A DNA stretch of 33,637 nucleotides from Streptomyces beihaiensis (GCF_026274175.1 NZ_JAPHNL010000305.1:1-33637), one strand, 5' to 3'; positions 24,375-32,975 are shown, numbered from the stretch's first letter. A program made the numbers and translations. Notes: a model not told the origin generated them from the letters alone.

Positions 24375-24734
24375 GTGGATCGTGTCGCGCTGCGCGGCCT
24401 GAAGGCCCGCGGGCACCATGGCGTCTTCCCGGAGGAACGCGCGCAGGGCCAGACCTTCGTCGTGGACCTGGTCCTCGGGGTCGACACCCGAGCGGCGGCG
24501 GCCGGTGACGACCTGGCGAAGACGGTGCACTACGGCATCGTGGCGGAGGAGGTCGTGGCCGTCGTCCAGGGCGAGCCCGTCGACCTCATCGAGACGCTCG
24601 CCGAGCGGATCGCCGCCACCTGCCTGAAGCACGAGGCCGTCCAGGAGGTCGAGGTCTGCGTCCACAAGCCGCAGGCGCCCATCACGGTGCCCTTCGACGA
24701 CGTGACCGTCACCATCACCCGGAGCCGAGTATGA
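24375..24734 (+). CDS. folB: Dihydroneopterin aldolase
   Basis: A 119-residue enzyme that cleaves 7,8-dihydroneopterin to 6-hydroxymethyl-7,8-dihydropterin and glycolaldehyde. The family pattern is clear: LRGLKARGHHGVFPEERAQG, then TFVVDL, VHYGIVAEEV, LIETLAERIA and VCVHKPQAPI (the lysine is catalytic in the family). The GTG at 24375 has AGGAG 8 nt upstream, and the longer upstream frame is not supported. The stop overlaps the folK start in ATGA. Confidence 0.94.
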   Translation: MDRVALRGLKARGHHGVFPEERAQGQTFVVDLVLGVDTRAAAAGDDLAKTVHYGIVAEEVVAVVQGEPVDLIETLAERIAATCLKHEAVQEVEVCVHKPQAPITVPFDDVTVTITRSRV

Positions 24735-25330
24735 ACCCCACGCAGTCCGACCCGACCGTCCAGCCGGTGCCGCACGCGGTGGTGGCGCAGGTGGACGCCG
24801 CCGACAGCACCCTGTCCAACCCCCAGCGCGCCGTGATCGCCCTCGGCTCGAATCTCGGCAACCGTCTGGAGCTGCTCCAGGGCGCCGTGGACGCCCTGGA
24901 GGACACCCCCGGCATCCGCGTCAAAGCCGTCTCGCCGGTCTACGAGACGGAGCCGTGGGGCGTCGAGCCGGGCAGCCAGCCGTCGTACTTCAACGCGGTG
25001 GTGGTGCTCAAGACGACCCTGCCGCCCTCCTCGCTCCTGGAGCGCGCCCACGCCATCGAGGAGGCGTTCCAGCGGGTGCGGGACGAGCGCTGGGGCCCGC
25101 GCACCCTCGACGTCGACATCGTCGCCTACGCGGACGTGATCTCCGACGACCCGCACCTCACGCTCCCGCACCCGCGCGCCCACGAGCGGGCCTTCGTCCT
25201 GGCGCCCTGGTGCGACGTGGACCCGCAGGCGCAGGTGCCGGGACGCGGCCCCGTCGCCGAGCTGCTCGACGGTGTGACCCGGGACGGTGTCGCGCCGCGC
25301 GGCGACCTGGAACTCAGGCTGCCCGAGTAG
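24731..25330 (+). CDS. folK: Hydroxymethyldihydropterin pyrophosphokinase
   Basis: A 199-residue enzyme that transfers pyrophosphate from ATP to 6-hydroxymethyl-dihydropterin, making the substrate of FolP. Motifs present: ALGSNLGNR (37-45), YETEPWG, and RWGPRTLDVDIV with the metal-binding Asp pair. LPHPRAHERAFVL follows. About 30 extra residues precede the fold, a usual feature of actinobacterial FolK. The ATG at 24731 overlaps the folB stop by 4 bp, so the two are coupled. Confidence 0.95.
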   Translation: MNPTQSDPTVQPVPHAVVAQVDAADSTLSNPQRAVIALGSNLGNRLELLQGAVDALEDTPGIRVKAVSPVYETEPWGVEPGSQPSYFNAVVVLKTTLPPSSLLERAHAIEEAFQRVRDERWGPRTLDVDIVAYADVISDDPHLTLPHPRAHERAFVLAPWCDVDPQAQVPGRGPVAELLDGVTRDGVAPRGDLELRLPE

Positions 25331-25390
25331 TCGTTAGGCTCTAACGGCAGAGCTGAACAGATGCGACAGATGTGAGGGGCGACCGCCGGG

Positions 25391-25882
25391 ATGAAGCAGC
25401 TGCGCGTCAGGACGCTGTTCGGCGTCTTCGTGGTCGCCGGAGTGCTCTCCTGGGCGGGCGCCCGCCTGTGGGACTCGCTCGGGACGCTGCCGCGCGTGCC
25501 GCTGGCCGCGCCGATCGTGCTCGCGGTGATCGCGGTCATCCTGATGGCGACGGCCCTGTCGATCCGCGCCCGGCTGCGCGCCCAGCGCGAGCGGCAGCCG
25601 GACGCCAAGGGCGTCGACCCGATGGTGGCGGCCCGCGCGGTCGTCTTCGGGCAGGCGAGCGCGCTGGTCGCGTCCCTGGTCGCGGGCATGTACGGCGGTA
25701 CGGGCGTCTTCCTCCTGGGATACCTGGACGTCCCGCCCCGCCGCGACCAGGCGATCTACGCGGGGTTCTCGGTCCTCGCCGGGATCGCCGTGGTGGCGGC
25801 GGCGCTGTTCCTGGAGCGTGTCTGCAAGCTCCCGGATGACGACGACGATGACGACCCGCAGGGCGCGACCCCCACCACGTGA
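25391..25882 (+). CDS. DUF3180 membrane protein
   Basis: A 163-residue protein with four predicted membrane helices (about 8-26, 37-57, 82-108 and 123-141) and a polar C-terminus containing seven consecutive aspartates. It corresponds to the small membrane protein encoded after folK in mycobacteria and most actinobacteria (DUF3180). The function is not known. The ATG at 25391 has GAGGGG about 11 nt upstream. An inverted repeat CGTTAG-GCT-CTAACG (25332-25346), which includes a TAGGCT -10-like hexamer, lies between folK and this gene. Confidence 0.88.
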   Translation: MKQLRVRTLFGVFVVAGVLSWAGARLWDSLGTLPRVPLAAPIVLAVIAVILMATALSIRARLRAQRERQPDAKGVDPMVAARAVVFGQASALVASLVAGMYGGTGVFLLGYLDVPPRRDQAIYAGFSVLAGIAVVAAALFLERVCKLPDDDDDDDPQGATPTT

Positions 25883-25932
25883 GCAACACCCCGCCGCCCA
25901 CGTGAGCAACACCCCGCCGCCCCGCCTGGCAG

Positions 25933-27789
25933 CTACGCCGCCCGCACCGTCTGCTCCTGCTGGTGGGCGCAGGGGCGCGGGCCGGATGTCCGGCGCCGCA
26001 GGGCGCGCGGCAGGCGCACGGTGACGAAGCCCTCCGCCTGCATGGCCGCCCAGCCGATCCGCGGCAGGTCCTGCGTCGAGCGGTAGACCAGGAAGCGCGG
26101 GTCCCAGCGCGGCCGGAACTTGGCGTTGAACTTGTACAGCGACTCGATCTGGAACCAGCGGGACAAGAAGACCAGCAGGCCGCGCCAGGCGCGCAGGACG
26201 GGGCCCGCGCCGAGCCGCTCCCCGCGGGCGAGCGCGGAGCGGAACATCGCGAAGTTGAGCGACACGCGCGCGATGCCGAGCTTCGGGGCGGCCTGCAAGG
26301 TGGCGACGATGAGCAGCTCGTTCATGCCCGGGTCGGCGCCGCGGTCGCGGCGCATCAGGTCCAGCGAGGCGCCGTCGGACCCCCACGGCACGAAGTGCAG
26401 CACCGCCTTGAGATCGCCGTACGGGCCCGGGTGCGGGGCCGCCTGGCCCGTCTGCGCCCCGTCCGGGGCGGGCTCGTCGGACTTGTGGGCCGTCGCGATC
26501 AGGCAGTCGCCGTCCGCCTCGTCGCCGATGCGGCCGAGCGCCATGGAGAAGCCCCGCTCGGTGTCGGTGCCGCGCCAGTCCTCGGCGGCCCTGCGGATGC
26601 GGGCGAGTTCGGCCGGGGCGATGTCACGGACGCGCCGCACCCGCGTCTCGTAGCCGGCTCGCTCGATGCGCCGCACCATCTGGCGCACATTGCGCATGGC
26701 GCGCCCGGCCAGGGAGAAATCCGCGACGTCGACCACCGCCTCGTCACCCAGTTCCAGGGCGTCGAGGCCGGTCTCGCGGGTCCACACCTGCCCGCCCGTC
26801 TCCGAGCAGCCCATCACGGCCGGGGTCCAGGAGTGGGCGCGCGCCTCGTCCATGAAGCGCTCGATCGCGCCGGGCCATGCCTCCACGTCGCCGACCGGGT
26901 CGCCGCTGGCGAGCATCACGCCGGACACCACGCGGTAGCAGACGGCCGCCTTGCCGCTGGGTGAGAAGACCACGCCCTTGTCGCGGCGGAGCGCGAAGTG
27001 GCCGAGGGAGTCGCGAGCGCCGTGCTCGGCCAGCAGCGCACGCAGCCGCGTCTCGTCGTCCTGGGTCAGGCGGGCGGCCGGGTGCTCGGGCCGGAAGGCG
27101 AGGTACGTCGTCGTGAGGGCCGTGAGCAGGCCCAGGGCGCCCAGGGAGAAGGCGACGGTGTACGAGGTGGGCCCCGTGTAGTCGACGGGGCCCTCGAAGC
27201 CGAAGAGGCCGTACAGGACGTGTTCGAGGCGGTCGGCCAGGCTCGGGTCGCCGACCACCTTGCCCGGGTGGGCGCTGACGATGGCGAGGCCCAGCAGGAT
27301 CGAGCCGGCGCCCATGACGACGAAGTTGGCGAGCGCGCGCCAGCGGCTGCGCGGGTCGGGCAACGCGTCGAACTCGCCGCGGTGCCGGGTCAGCACCCAC
27401 AGCAGGGCCAGCGGGATGACGACACCGGCGAACGAGTGCCGGTACGCGAACTGAGAGCAGGCGCCCAGGGGGAGCAGCACGACGGTCGCCCGCCAGGCGC
27501 GGCGCTTGCGGCGGCGCAGCCCGTGCGCGAGCAGGAGCAGCAGGACGCCGCTGCTGAGCGCGAGCGCCGCGGCGTACGGGCCGAGGGTGCCGGGCAGCAC
27601 CTCGGCCACGGTGTGCATCCAGCTGCGTCTGAAGCGGGGGAAGACTCCGGCCGCGACGTCGAGGAGACCGACCAGGGCGCAGGCCCTGGCGATCAGTGTC
27701 GGCACGGCCTCGGGACGCGGGCCGTGCGCCATGCGGCGCACCCGGTCCGGAACCCTTCTCGCTTTTTCCGCATCTTCCCTGACGAACAT
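25933..27789 (-). CDS. MprF-type aminoacyl-phospholipid synthase (DUF2156), no tRNA synthetase domain
   Basis: A 618-residue protein. The N-terminal 240 residues hold about six membrane helices. From about 245 the soluble DUF2156 dual-GNAT domain follows: GHFALRRDKGVVFSPSGKAAVCYRVVSGVMLASGDPVG, then WTRETGLDALELGDEAVVDVADFSL and GSDGASLDLMRRD...MNELL. Enzymes of this type move an amino acid from aminoacyl-tRNA to phosphatidylglycerol or diacylglycerol and so reduce surface negative charge. Unlike mycobacterial LysX it has no lysyl-tRNA synthetase module; the C-terminus ends with a short basic tail. The amino acid cannot be predicted. The ATG at 27789 has GGAA upstream. It diverges from a membrane-anchored esterase. 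Confidence 0.88.
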   Translation of the reverse strand: MFVREDAEKARRVPDRVRRMAHGPRPEAVPTLIARACALVGLLDVAAGVFPRFRRSWMHTVAEVLPGTLGPYAAALALSSGVLLLLLAHGLRRRKRRAWRATVVLLPLGACSQFAYRHSFAGVVIPLALLWVLTRHRGEFDALPDPRSRWRALANFVVMGAGSILLGLAIVSAHPGKVVGDPSLADRLEHVLYGLFGFEGPVDYTGPTSYTVAFSLGALGLLTALTTTYLAFRPEHPAARLTQDDETRLRALLAEHGARDSLGHFALRRDKGVVFSPSGKAAVCYRVVSGVMLASGDPVGDVEAWPGAIERFMDEARAHSWTPAVMGCSETGGQVWTRETGLDALELGDEAVVDVADFSLAGRAMRNVRQMVRRIERAGYETRVRRVRDIAPAELARIRRAAEDWRGTDTERGFSMALGRIGDEADGDCLIATAHKSDEPAPDGAQTGQAAPHPGPYGDLKAVLHFVPWGSDGASLDLMRRDRGADPGMNELLIVATLQAAPKLGIARVSLNFAMFRSALARGERLGAGPVLRAWRGLLVFLSRWFQIESLYKFNAKFRPRWDPRFLVYRSTQDLPRIGWAAMQAEGFVTVRLPRALRRRTSGPRPCAHQQEQTVRAA

Positions 27790-27955
27790 CGCATTTCCGT
27801 AGTTCCACGAGAAACATGAACGCTGCGCCGTTTAGGCGGCATCCAGCGACTTTGCGCTCATTAGGACGGTCGGAGCGGTAGCGGGGTTCACTCCTGTCGG
27901 AAAAACCACCGCAAAGAGTGGTGCTGCGTCAGGAAACGGCTCACGTGCTCACCTT

Positions 27956-27969
27956 CGGTCATATGACCG
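27956..27969. promoter_or_regulatory. Perfect 14-bp palindrome before the esterase gene
   Basis: CGGTCATATGACCG is fully self-complementary and lies 25 bp upstream of the esterase ATG, where it would overlap a promoter or ribosome-access region. It may be an operator. The rest of the 205-bp divergent region has only weak hairpins. Confidence 0.4.
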
Positions 27970-27994
27970 TCAACTTCGAGGCAGGAAACGATCC

Positions 27995-29113
27995 ATGGGT
28001 CTGACGAGCCACAAGGTGCTGGCGCTCGCGCTGCTGCTGGCCGTGGCGTTGTTCATCGGCACGGTGCTGCTCTGGCCACGGCTGGCGAAACGTTCCTGGC
28101 GCGCGGTCGCCGGACGCGTCGGCATGCTCCTCGCCACGCAGCTGGCGATCTTCGCGGCGGTCGGGCTCGCGGCGAACCAGGCGTTCGGGTTCTATGCCAG
28201 TTGGGCCGACCTGTTCGGGCGGGAGCAGCAGCAGGGCGTGGTGAGCGACCAGGCCGCCGGGGGCGGTGGCGCGGGGCCCGTCCAGGTGGTCGCCCTCCAG
28301 GACGTGACCGTGCCGGGCGGCGCGCGGGCCGCCGTCGGCGGGCAGATCCAGAAGGTCGACGTCGTGGGGCCCGTGTCCCACATCGCCACACCCGCGTACG
28401 TCTATCTGCCGCCGGAGTACTTCCAGCCGCAGTACGCCCACCGCACCTTCCCGGCCGCCGTGGTCCTGACCGGCTACCCGGGGACCGCCCAAGCGCTCAT
28501 CAAGGGCCTGCACTACCCGCAGACCGCCCACCGGCTCGCCAGGGCGGGCACGATGCAGCCGATGATCCTGGTGATGCTGCGGCCCACCGTGGCGCCGCCG
28601 CGCGACACCGAGTGCGTGGACATCCCGGGCGGCCCGCAGACGGAGACGTTCTTCGCCAGGGACCTGCCGGGTGTGATGGCGTCGCACTACCGGATCGGCA
28701 GGAGCAGCGGCAGCTGGGGCATCGTCGGCGACTCCACGGGCGGCTATTGCGCGCTGAAGCTGGCCATCCACCACCCGGGCACGTACGTCGCCGGGGCCGG
28801 CCTCTCCGCGTACTACAAGGCGCCCATCGACCCGACGACGGGCGACCTGTTCCACGGGAACAAGAAGCTCAGGAACCGCGCGGACCTCATGTGGTCCCTG
28901 GAACACCTGCCGCCGCCCGCGACCTCACTCCTGGTCACCACCAGCAGGCACGGCGAGCACAATTACGTCAGCACGCGCGCGTTCATGAAGAAGGTGAAGT
29001 CGCCCACGCGCGTGTCGTCGATCATCCTGGACAGCGGTGGCCACAACTTCAACACGTGGCGCCGGGAGATCCCCGCGACCTTGCAGTGGCTCAGCCAGAA
29101 GCTGACCGCCTGA
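27995..29113 (+). CDS. Membrane-anchored alpha/beta-hydrolase (esterase family)
   Basis: A 372-residue protein with two N-terminal membrane helices (about 8-28 and 43-62), a Gly-rich linker, and an esterase D/antigen-85-like hydrolase fold outside the membrane. The nucleophile elbow is GDSTGGY with Ser247; the catalytic His is His350 in SGGHNF. An acid, possibly Glu321 in SRHGEHNY, lies between. It is divergent from the aminoacyl-lipid synthase gene. Known hydrolases paired with such synthases (AhyD, PA0919) remove the amino acid from the lipid, so that activity is a reasonable guess; a general lipase role is the alternative. The ATG at 27995 has AGGAAA upstream. Confidence 0.87.
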   Translation: MGLTSHKVLALALLLAVALFIGTVLLWPRLAKRSWRAVAGRVGMLLATQLAIFAAVGLAANQAFGFYASWADLFGREQQQGVVSDQAAGGGGAGPVQVVALQDVTVPGGARAAVGGQIQKVDVVGPVSHIATPAYVYLPPEYFQPQYAHRTFPAAVVLTGYPGTAQALIKGLHYPQTAHRLARAGTMQPMILVMLRPTVAPPRDTECVDIPGGPQTETFFARDLPGVMASHYRIGRSSGSWGIVGDSTGGYCALKLAIHHPGTYVAGAGLSAYYKAPIDPTTGDLFHGNKKLRNRADLMWSLEHLPPPATSLLVTTSRHGEHNYVSTRAFMKKVKSPTRVSSIILDSGGHNFNTWRREIPATLQWLSQKLTA

Positions 29114-29174
29114 CCGGCCGCCTGACCGACCGCCTGACCGGCCGGCGGCCCGACCGGCCGGCTGTCACGCCGTG

Positions 29175-29214
29175 GGCACTACCTGGTCGACTGGGTAGTG
29201 CCTAGTCGACCAGG
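29175..29214. terminator. Interlocking hairpins between convergent genes
   Basis: Hairpin one pairs GGCACTACC (29175-29183) with GGTAGTGCC (29194-29202). Hairpin two pairs CCTGGTCGACT (29182-29192) with AGTCGACCAGG (29204-29214). They share bases, so only one can form at a time. The right arm of hairpin two encodes the last residues of the ABC ATPase. Likely a bidirectional terminator. The stretch 29114-29165 before it holds repeats of the type CGCCTGACCG(A/G)C. Confidence 0.6.
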
Positions 29215-30365
29215 CTCTTCACCGTCTCCAGTTCCACTTCCGCGCGCGTGATGTCGCGGGCGTCGGCGGCCGTGGAGCGGCGCAGCGCCTCGTGCAGCCC
29301 GGACGGTGTGAGGACGCCCAGGAAACGCCCCTCGCTGTTCTCGTCGATGACGGCGATCCAGCCCGCGTCGTGCTGCAGCATCGTCGCGAACGCCTGCTTG
29401 AGCGGAGCGCCGACGGGCAGCCACGCCTCCATGCGACGGGCGTGGTCGCGCACGGTGTCGCCCTTGCGCACGGCCGTGCGCGCGTGCTCGGCGGAGATCC
29501 AGCCGTGCAGGTTGTTCGTCGAGTCCAGGACCACGGCCCAGCGCGCGTCGAGTTCGCGCGGCAGCGGGTCGTCGAGGTGCACGACGGGCGGCTGCTCCAG
29601 GTCGCCCTCCTCGATGGGGGTCACGGAGAGACGCTTGAGGCCCCGGTCGGCACCGACGAAGTCCGCCACGTAGTCGTTGGCGGGCGCGCCGAGGACCGCC
29701 GGGGGAGTGTCGAACTGCTCGACGCGGCCCTGCCCGTAGACGGCGATGCGGTCGCCGAGGCGGACGGCCTCCTCGATGTCGTGCGTGACGAACAGGACGG
29801 TCTTGTTCAGGGTCTGCTGCAGGCGCAGGAACTCGGTCTGGAGGTGCTCGCGGACCACCGGATCGACCGCGCCGAACGGCTCGTCCATCAACAGCACCGG
29901 CGGATCGGCCGCCAACGCCCTTGCCACTCCGACCCGTTGGCGCTGCCCGCCGGAGAGCTGCTCGGGGTAGCGGTCGCCGTACGTCGCCGGGTCCAGGCCC
30001 ACCAGGTCGAGGAGTTCGGCCGCACGCGCGCGTGCCTCGGCACGCCGTACGCCGAGCAGGTGCGGCACGGTCGCGGTGTTGTCGAGGACGGTCTTGTGCG
30101 GGAACAGGCCGACCTGCTGGATGACATAGCCGATGCGGCGGCGCAGGCGCACCGGGTCGATGCCGGATATGTCGTCGCCGTCCAGGAGTATCCGGCCCTC
30201 CGTGGGTTCGATGAGCCGGTTCACCATCTTCATCGTCGTGGTCTTGCCGCAGCCCGACGGGCCGACGAGCGTGACCAGTTCGCCCTCGCGCACTTCGAAG
30301 GACAGGTCGTCGACGGCCGTGGTGCCGTCCGCGTACCGCTTGCTGACGTGCTCGAACCGGATCAT
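29202..30365 (-). CDS. Osmolyte (glycine betaine/choline/proline-type) ABC transporter ATPase
   Basis: A 387-residue OpuCA/ProV-type ATPase. Walker A GPSGCGKT, Q-loop QQVGLFPHKTV, signature LSGGQRQRVG, Walker B VLLMDEPFGAVDP and switch VTHD are all present. The part after about residue 240 contains a CBS-like region (TVRDHARRMEAWLPVGAPLKQAFATML...AVIDENSEGRFLGVLTP), as in osmoregulated OpuC ATPases, where it senses ionic strength or c-di-AMP in some species. The ATG at 30365 is used; an ATG at 30374 has GAGG 4 nt upstream and is equally possible. It is divergent from its permease genes, an unusual split of the operon. Confidence 0.93.
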   Translation of the reverse strand: MIRFEHVSKRYADGTTAVDDLSFEVREGELVTLVGPSGCGKTTTMKMVNRLIEPTEGRILLDGDDISGIDPVRLRRRIGYVIQQVGLFPHKTVLDNTATVPHLLGVRRAEARARAAELLDLVGLDPATYGDRYPEQLSGGQRQRVGVARALAADPPVLLMDEPFGAVDPVVREHLQTEFLRLQQTLNKTVLFVTHDIEEAVRLGDRIAVYGQGRVEQFDTPPAVLGAPANDYVADFVGADRGLKRLSVTPIEEGDLEQPPVVHLDDPLPRELDARWAVVLDSTNNLHGWISAEHARTAVRKGDTVRDHARRMEAWLPVGAPLKQAFATMLQHDAGWIAVIDENSEGRFLGVLTPSGLHEALRRSTAADARDITRAEVELETVKSLVD

Positions 30366-30462
30366 GAGGGCCATTCTGCCTCGTTGTCGGTGGGGGCCGT
30401 TAGGGTCGTCTGCATACTTCGGGATCGGCATATGTTCGCGGAGACGGGGGAGGTGGTGCGGG

Positions 30463-31185
30463 GTGAGCGAGCGGAACTGCCTGGTGGCCAATGACTGGGT
30501 GTGCGGGGAGTATGTCCGCACCCGCAGCCATGAATTGATCGACGCGACGGTCCAGCACATCGGCATCACGGCCGCGTCGGTGGCGATCGGTGTCCTGATC
30601 TCCTTGCCGCTGGCCCTGCTGGCGCGGCGCGGACGCGCGTTCGCCGGACCGGTGCTCGGGGTGACGACGGTGTTGTACTCGATACCGTCGCTGGCGATGT
30701 TCTCGCTGCTGCTGCCGCTGTTCGGCCTGTCGGCGGCGCTGGTGATCACCGGTCTCGTCCTGTACTCGTTGACGATCCTCGTGCGCAACACCCTCGCCGG
30801 GCTGCAGGCCGTGCCCGAAGAGGTCAAGGAGGCCGCCCGCGGGATGGGGTACGGGCCGTTGAGACTGCTGTGGGAGGTCGAACTGCCGCTGGCGCTCCCG
30901 GCCCTGCTCGCGGGCGTGCGGATCGCGACGGTCTCCACGGTGGCGCTGACGACGGTCGGCTCGATCGTGGACTACGGCGGCCTCGGCACCCTGATAGTCG
31001 ACGGCCTCGACAGCGACTTCAAGGCGCAGGTGCTGACCGCGTCGGTGCTGTGCGTGGCGCTCGCGGTCGCCGCCGACCTGCTCCTGCTCGGCCTGCAGCG
31101 CAGGCTGACGCCCTGGACGAGGGCGGGCGCAGGGGAGTCCCGAATACGCGGGCGGCGCCGGCCCGTGGCGGGGAGCGCGGCATGA
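30463..31185 (+). CDS. Osmolyte ABC transporter permease 1 (OpuCB-like)
   Basis: A 240-residue permease with about five to six membrane helices and the binding-protein-dependent transport domain. The EAA loop is EEVKEAARGMGYGPLRLLWEVELPLALPALLAG. The N-terminus (CLVANDWVCGEYVRTRSHELIDATVQH) matches the OpuCB/YehW type. The GTG at 30463 has GGAGG 9 nt upstream. The ATPase start lies 97 bp away on the other strand. The C-terminal tail is Arg-rich, and the stop overlaps the next permease start in ATGA. Confidence 0.93.
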   Translation: MSERNCLVANDWVCGEYVRTRSHELIDATVQHIGITAASVAIGVLISLPLALLARRGRAFAGPVLGVTTVLYSIPSLAMFSLLLPLFGLSAALVITGLVLYSLTILVRNTLAGLQAVPEEVKEAARGMGYGPLRLLWEVELPLALPALLAGVRIATVSTVALTTVGSIVDYGGLGTLIVDGLDSDFKAQVLTASVLCVALAVAADLLLLGLQRRLTPWTRAGAGESRIRGRRRPVAGSAA

Positions 31186-31853
31186 ACGCGATATCGGGGG
31201 CCTACGACTGGCTGGGCACGAGCGCCAACTGGCAGGGCGAGAAGGGGGTGTGGCACCGGCTCGCCGAGCATCTGTACTTCAGCGGCGTCTCGCTGGGCGC
31301 GGCGTGCGTGATCGCGCTGCCGCTCGCCCTGTGGCTCGGCCACACCGGCCGCGGCGGCGCGCTGGCGATCAACATCTCCAACGTGGGCCGTGCGGTGCCG
31401 ACTCTCGCCGTCCTCGTCCTGCTCTCACTCACCCCGCTGGCCCGGCACGGCGGGGACGCGCCGACACTGATCGCCCTCGTGCTCTTCGCGGTGCCGCCGC
31501 TGCTCACCAACGCGTACGTGGGGATGCGCGAGGTCGACCGGGCGGTGGTGGAGGCCGCGCGCGGCATGGGGATGAGCGGTCGGCAGGTCTTCGCGCGGGT
31601 CGAGCTGCCGTTGGCGTACCCGCTGGTGATGACCGGACTGCGCTCGGCGGCGGTGCAGGTGATCGCGACGGCGACGCTCGCCGCGATGGCGGGTGAGGGC
31701 GGGCTCGGCCGGATCATCACGGCCGGGTTCAACCTGCAGAACACACCGCAGGTGGTGGCCGGTGCCGTTCTGGTGGCCGCGCTGGCGCTCGTGGTGGAGG
31801 GCGTGTTCGTGGTCCTCGCCCGGGTCTTCGACCCCTCGCGGGGCCGCGCGTGA
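31182..31853 (+). CDS. Osmolyte ABC transporter permease 2 (OpuCD-like)
   Basis: A 223-residue permease that would pair with the preceding one. It has the same fold, with the EAA loop VVEAARGMGMSGRQVFARVELPLAYPLVMTG and the family segment NVGRAVPTLAVLVL. The ATG at 31182 overlaps the upstream stop by 4 bp, indicating translational coupling. The substrate-binding lipoprotein follows after 165 bp. Confidence 0.93.
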   Translation: MNAISGAYDWLGTSANWQGEKGVWHRLAEHLYFSGVSLGAACVIALPLALWLGHTGRGGALAINISNVGRAVPTLAVLVLLSLTPLARHGGDAPTLIALVLFAVPPLLTNAYVGMREVDRAVVEAARGMGMSGRQVFARVELPLAYPLVMTGLRSAAVQVIATATLAAMAGEGGLGRIITAGFNLQNTPQVVAGAVLVAALALVVEGVFVVLARVFDPSRGRA

Positions 31854-31957
31854 GCCGACGGGGTGAGCGAGCGGCATGGCCGAGCCGCGCCGTCGAGCGG
31901 AGTGGCCGCGCGGAAGTGACTCGGCGACCGTGCTTGAGCGGCCGTGTCCGAGCAGTC

Positions 31958-31996
31958 GTACCAAACAGCCGCACCAAACAGCCGCACCAAGCAGCC
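31958..31996. repeat. 13-bp tandem repeat before the binding-protein gene
   Basis: Three units of G(C/T)ACCAA(A/G)CAGCC in direct tandem, ending 22 bp before the start of the binding-protein gene. It lies in the likely leader of that gene. Confidence 0.8.
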
Positions 31997-32018
31997 GTGA
32001 CTAGGGAGAGCAAGAGCG

Positions 32019-32975
32019 ATGAACAGCAGAACGCGTCGGGCGGCCCTGGCGGCCGTGACGGTGGCAGCGCTGACCGCGGGGCTCGCCGCGTGCGGCGGCG
32101 ACAGCCTGGAGAACAAGGGTGGTTCGGGCGGCGGCGGGAAGGGCAAGGTCGTCGTCGGCGCCGCGAGCTTCACCGAGGCCAAGGTGCTCGGCGAGCTCTA
32201 CCGGCAGGTGCTGGACGACGCCGGGTATGACGCCTCGGTCAAGACGGTCAAGAACCGCGAGATCTACGAGCCGCAGCTCGCCAAGGGCGCGATCGACGTG
32301 GTGCCCGAATACGCGGCGACACTCGCGGAATTCCTCAACCTGAAGAAGAACGGGGCGGATGCCAAGCCCGTCGCCTCCAGCGATGTCGGGGCCACGGTCA
32401 CGGCGCTGCGCAAGCTCGCGGGGCCGGAGGGCCTGAAGGTTCTGCCACCGGGGGACGCGGTCGACCAGAACGCGTTCGCGGTGAGCAAGGACTTCGCCGG
32501 GAAGTACAACCTCAAGACCCTTTCCGATCTCGGCAGGTCGGGCCAGAAGGTCACGATCGCGGCCGGGGACGAATGCGAGAAGCGGCCGTTCTGCGCGCCA
32601 GGTCTGGAGAAAAAGTACGGGATCAAGGTGAAGGGGATCGATCCCAAGGGCGTCGGGACCACGCAGTCCAAGCAGGCCGTGAAGAACGGCCAGGACCAGT
32701 TGGTGCTGACCACGACCACCGACGCGACACTGAAGAACTTCGGACTCGTGCTTCTCAAGGACGACAAGAAGCTGCAGAACGCGGACAACGTCATTCCGGT
32801 TGTGAACGCGAAGGACGCGGGCGGCAAGGGGATTGCCGACGCCCTGGGGAAGCTGACTCGGACCCTGACCACGGCCGACCTCGTCGAGATGAACCGCAAG
32901 GTCGACGCCGAGCGGCAGAAGGAGGCGGATGTGGCGAAGGAGTATCTGCGGTCGAAGGGGCTGATCAAGAAGTGA
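32019..32975 (+). CDS. Osmolyte ABC transporter substrate-binding lipoprotein (OpuCC-like)
   Basis: A 318-residue extracytoplasmic lipoprotein. The signal ends in the lipobox LAAC with Cys25, followed by a Gly/Ser/Lys linker. The mature part is an OpuAC-type binding domain: VVVGAASFTEAKVLGELYRQVLDDAGY, REIYEPQLAKGAIDVVPEYAATLAEFL, and QLVLTTTTDATLKNFGLVLLKDDK. This family binds glycine betaine, carnitine, choline or related quaternary amines; the ligand is not assigned. The ATG at 32019 has GGGAG about 10 nt upstream. Confidence 0.94.
   Translation: MNSRTRRAALAAVTVAALTAGLAACGGDSLENKGGSGGGGKGKVVVGAASFTEAKVLGELYRQVLDDAGYDASVKTVKNREIYEPQLAKGAIDVVPEYAATLAEFLNLKKNGADAKPVASSDVGATVTALRKLAGPEGLKVLPPGDAVDQNAFAVSKDFAGKYNLKTLSDLGRSGQKVTIAAGDECEKRPFCAPGLEKKYGIKVKGIDPKGVGTTQSKQAVKNGQDQLVLTTTTDATLKNFGLVLLKDDKKLQNADNVIPVVNAKDAGGKGIADALGKLTRTLTTADLVEMNRKVDAERQKEADVAKEYLRSKGLIKK

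Noticed and set aside
25933-27789. LysX-type bifunctional lysyl-tRNA synthetase/lipid synthase
   Set aside because: No class II tRNA synthetase motifs follow the DUF2156 domain; the protein ends after it.
27901-27922. Attenuator-like stem plus T-run on the minus strand upstream of the MprF-like gene
   Set aside because: The stem is only 5 bp (ACCAC/GTGGT) with an 8-nt loop, too weak to call a terminator.
29202-30938. Long N-terminal extension of the ABC ATPase
   Set aside because: The extra residues are antisense to permease 1 and show no domain. The ATPase fold begins at MIRFEHVSK (30365).
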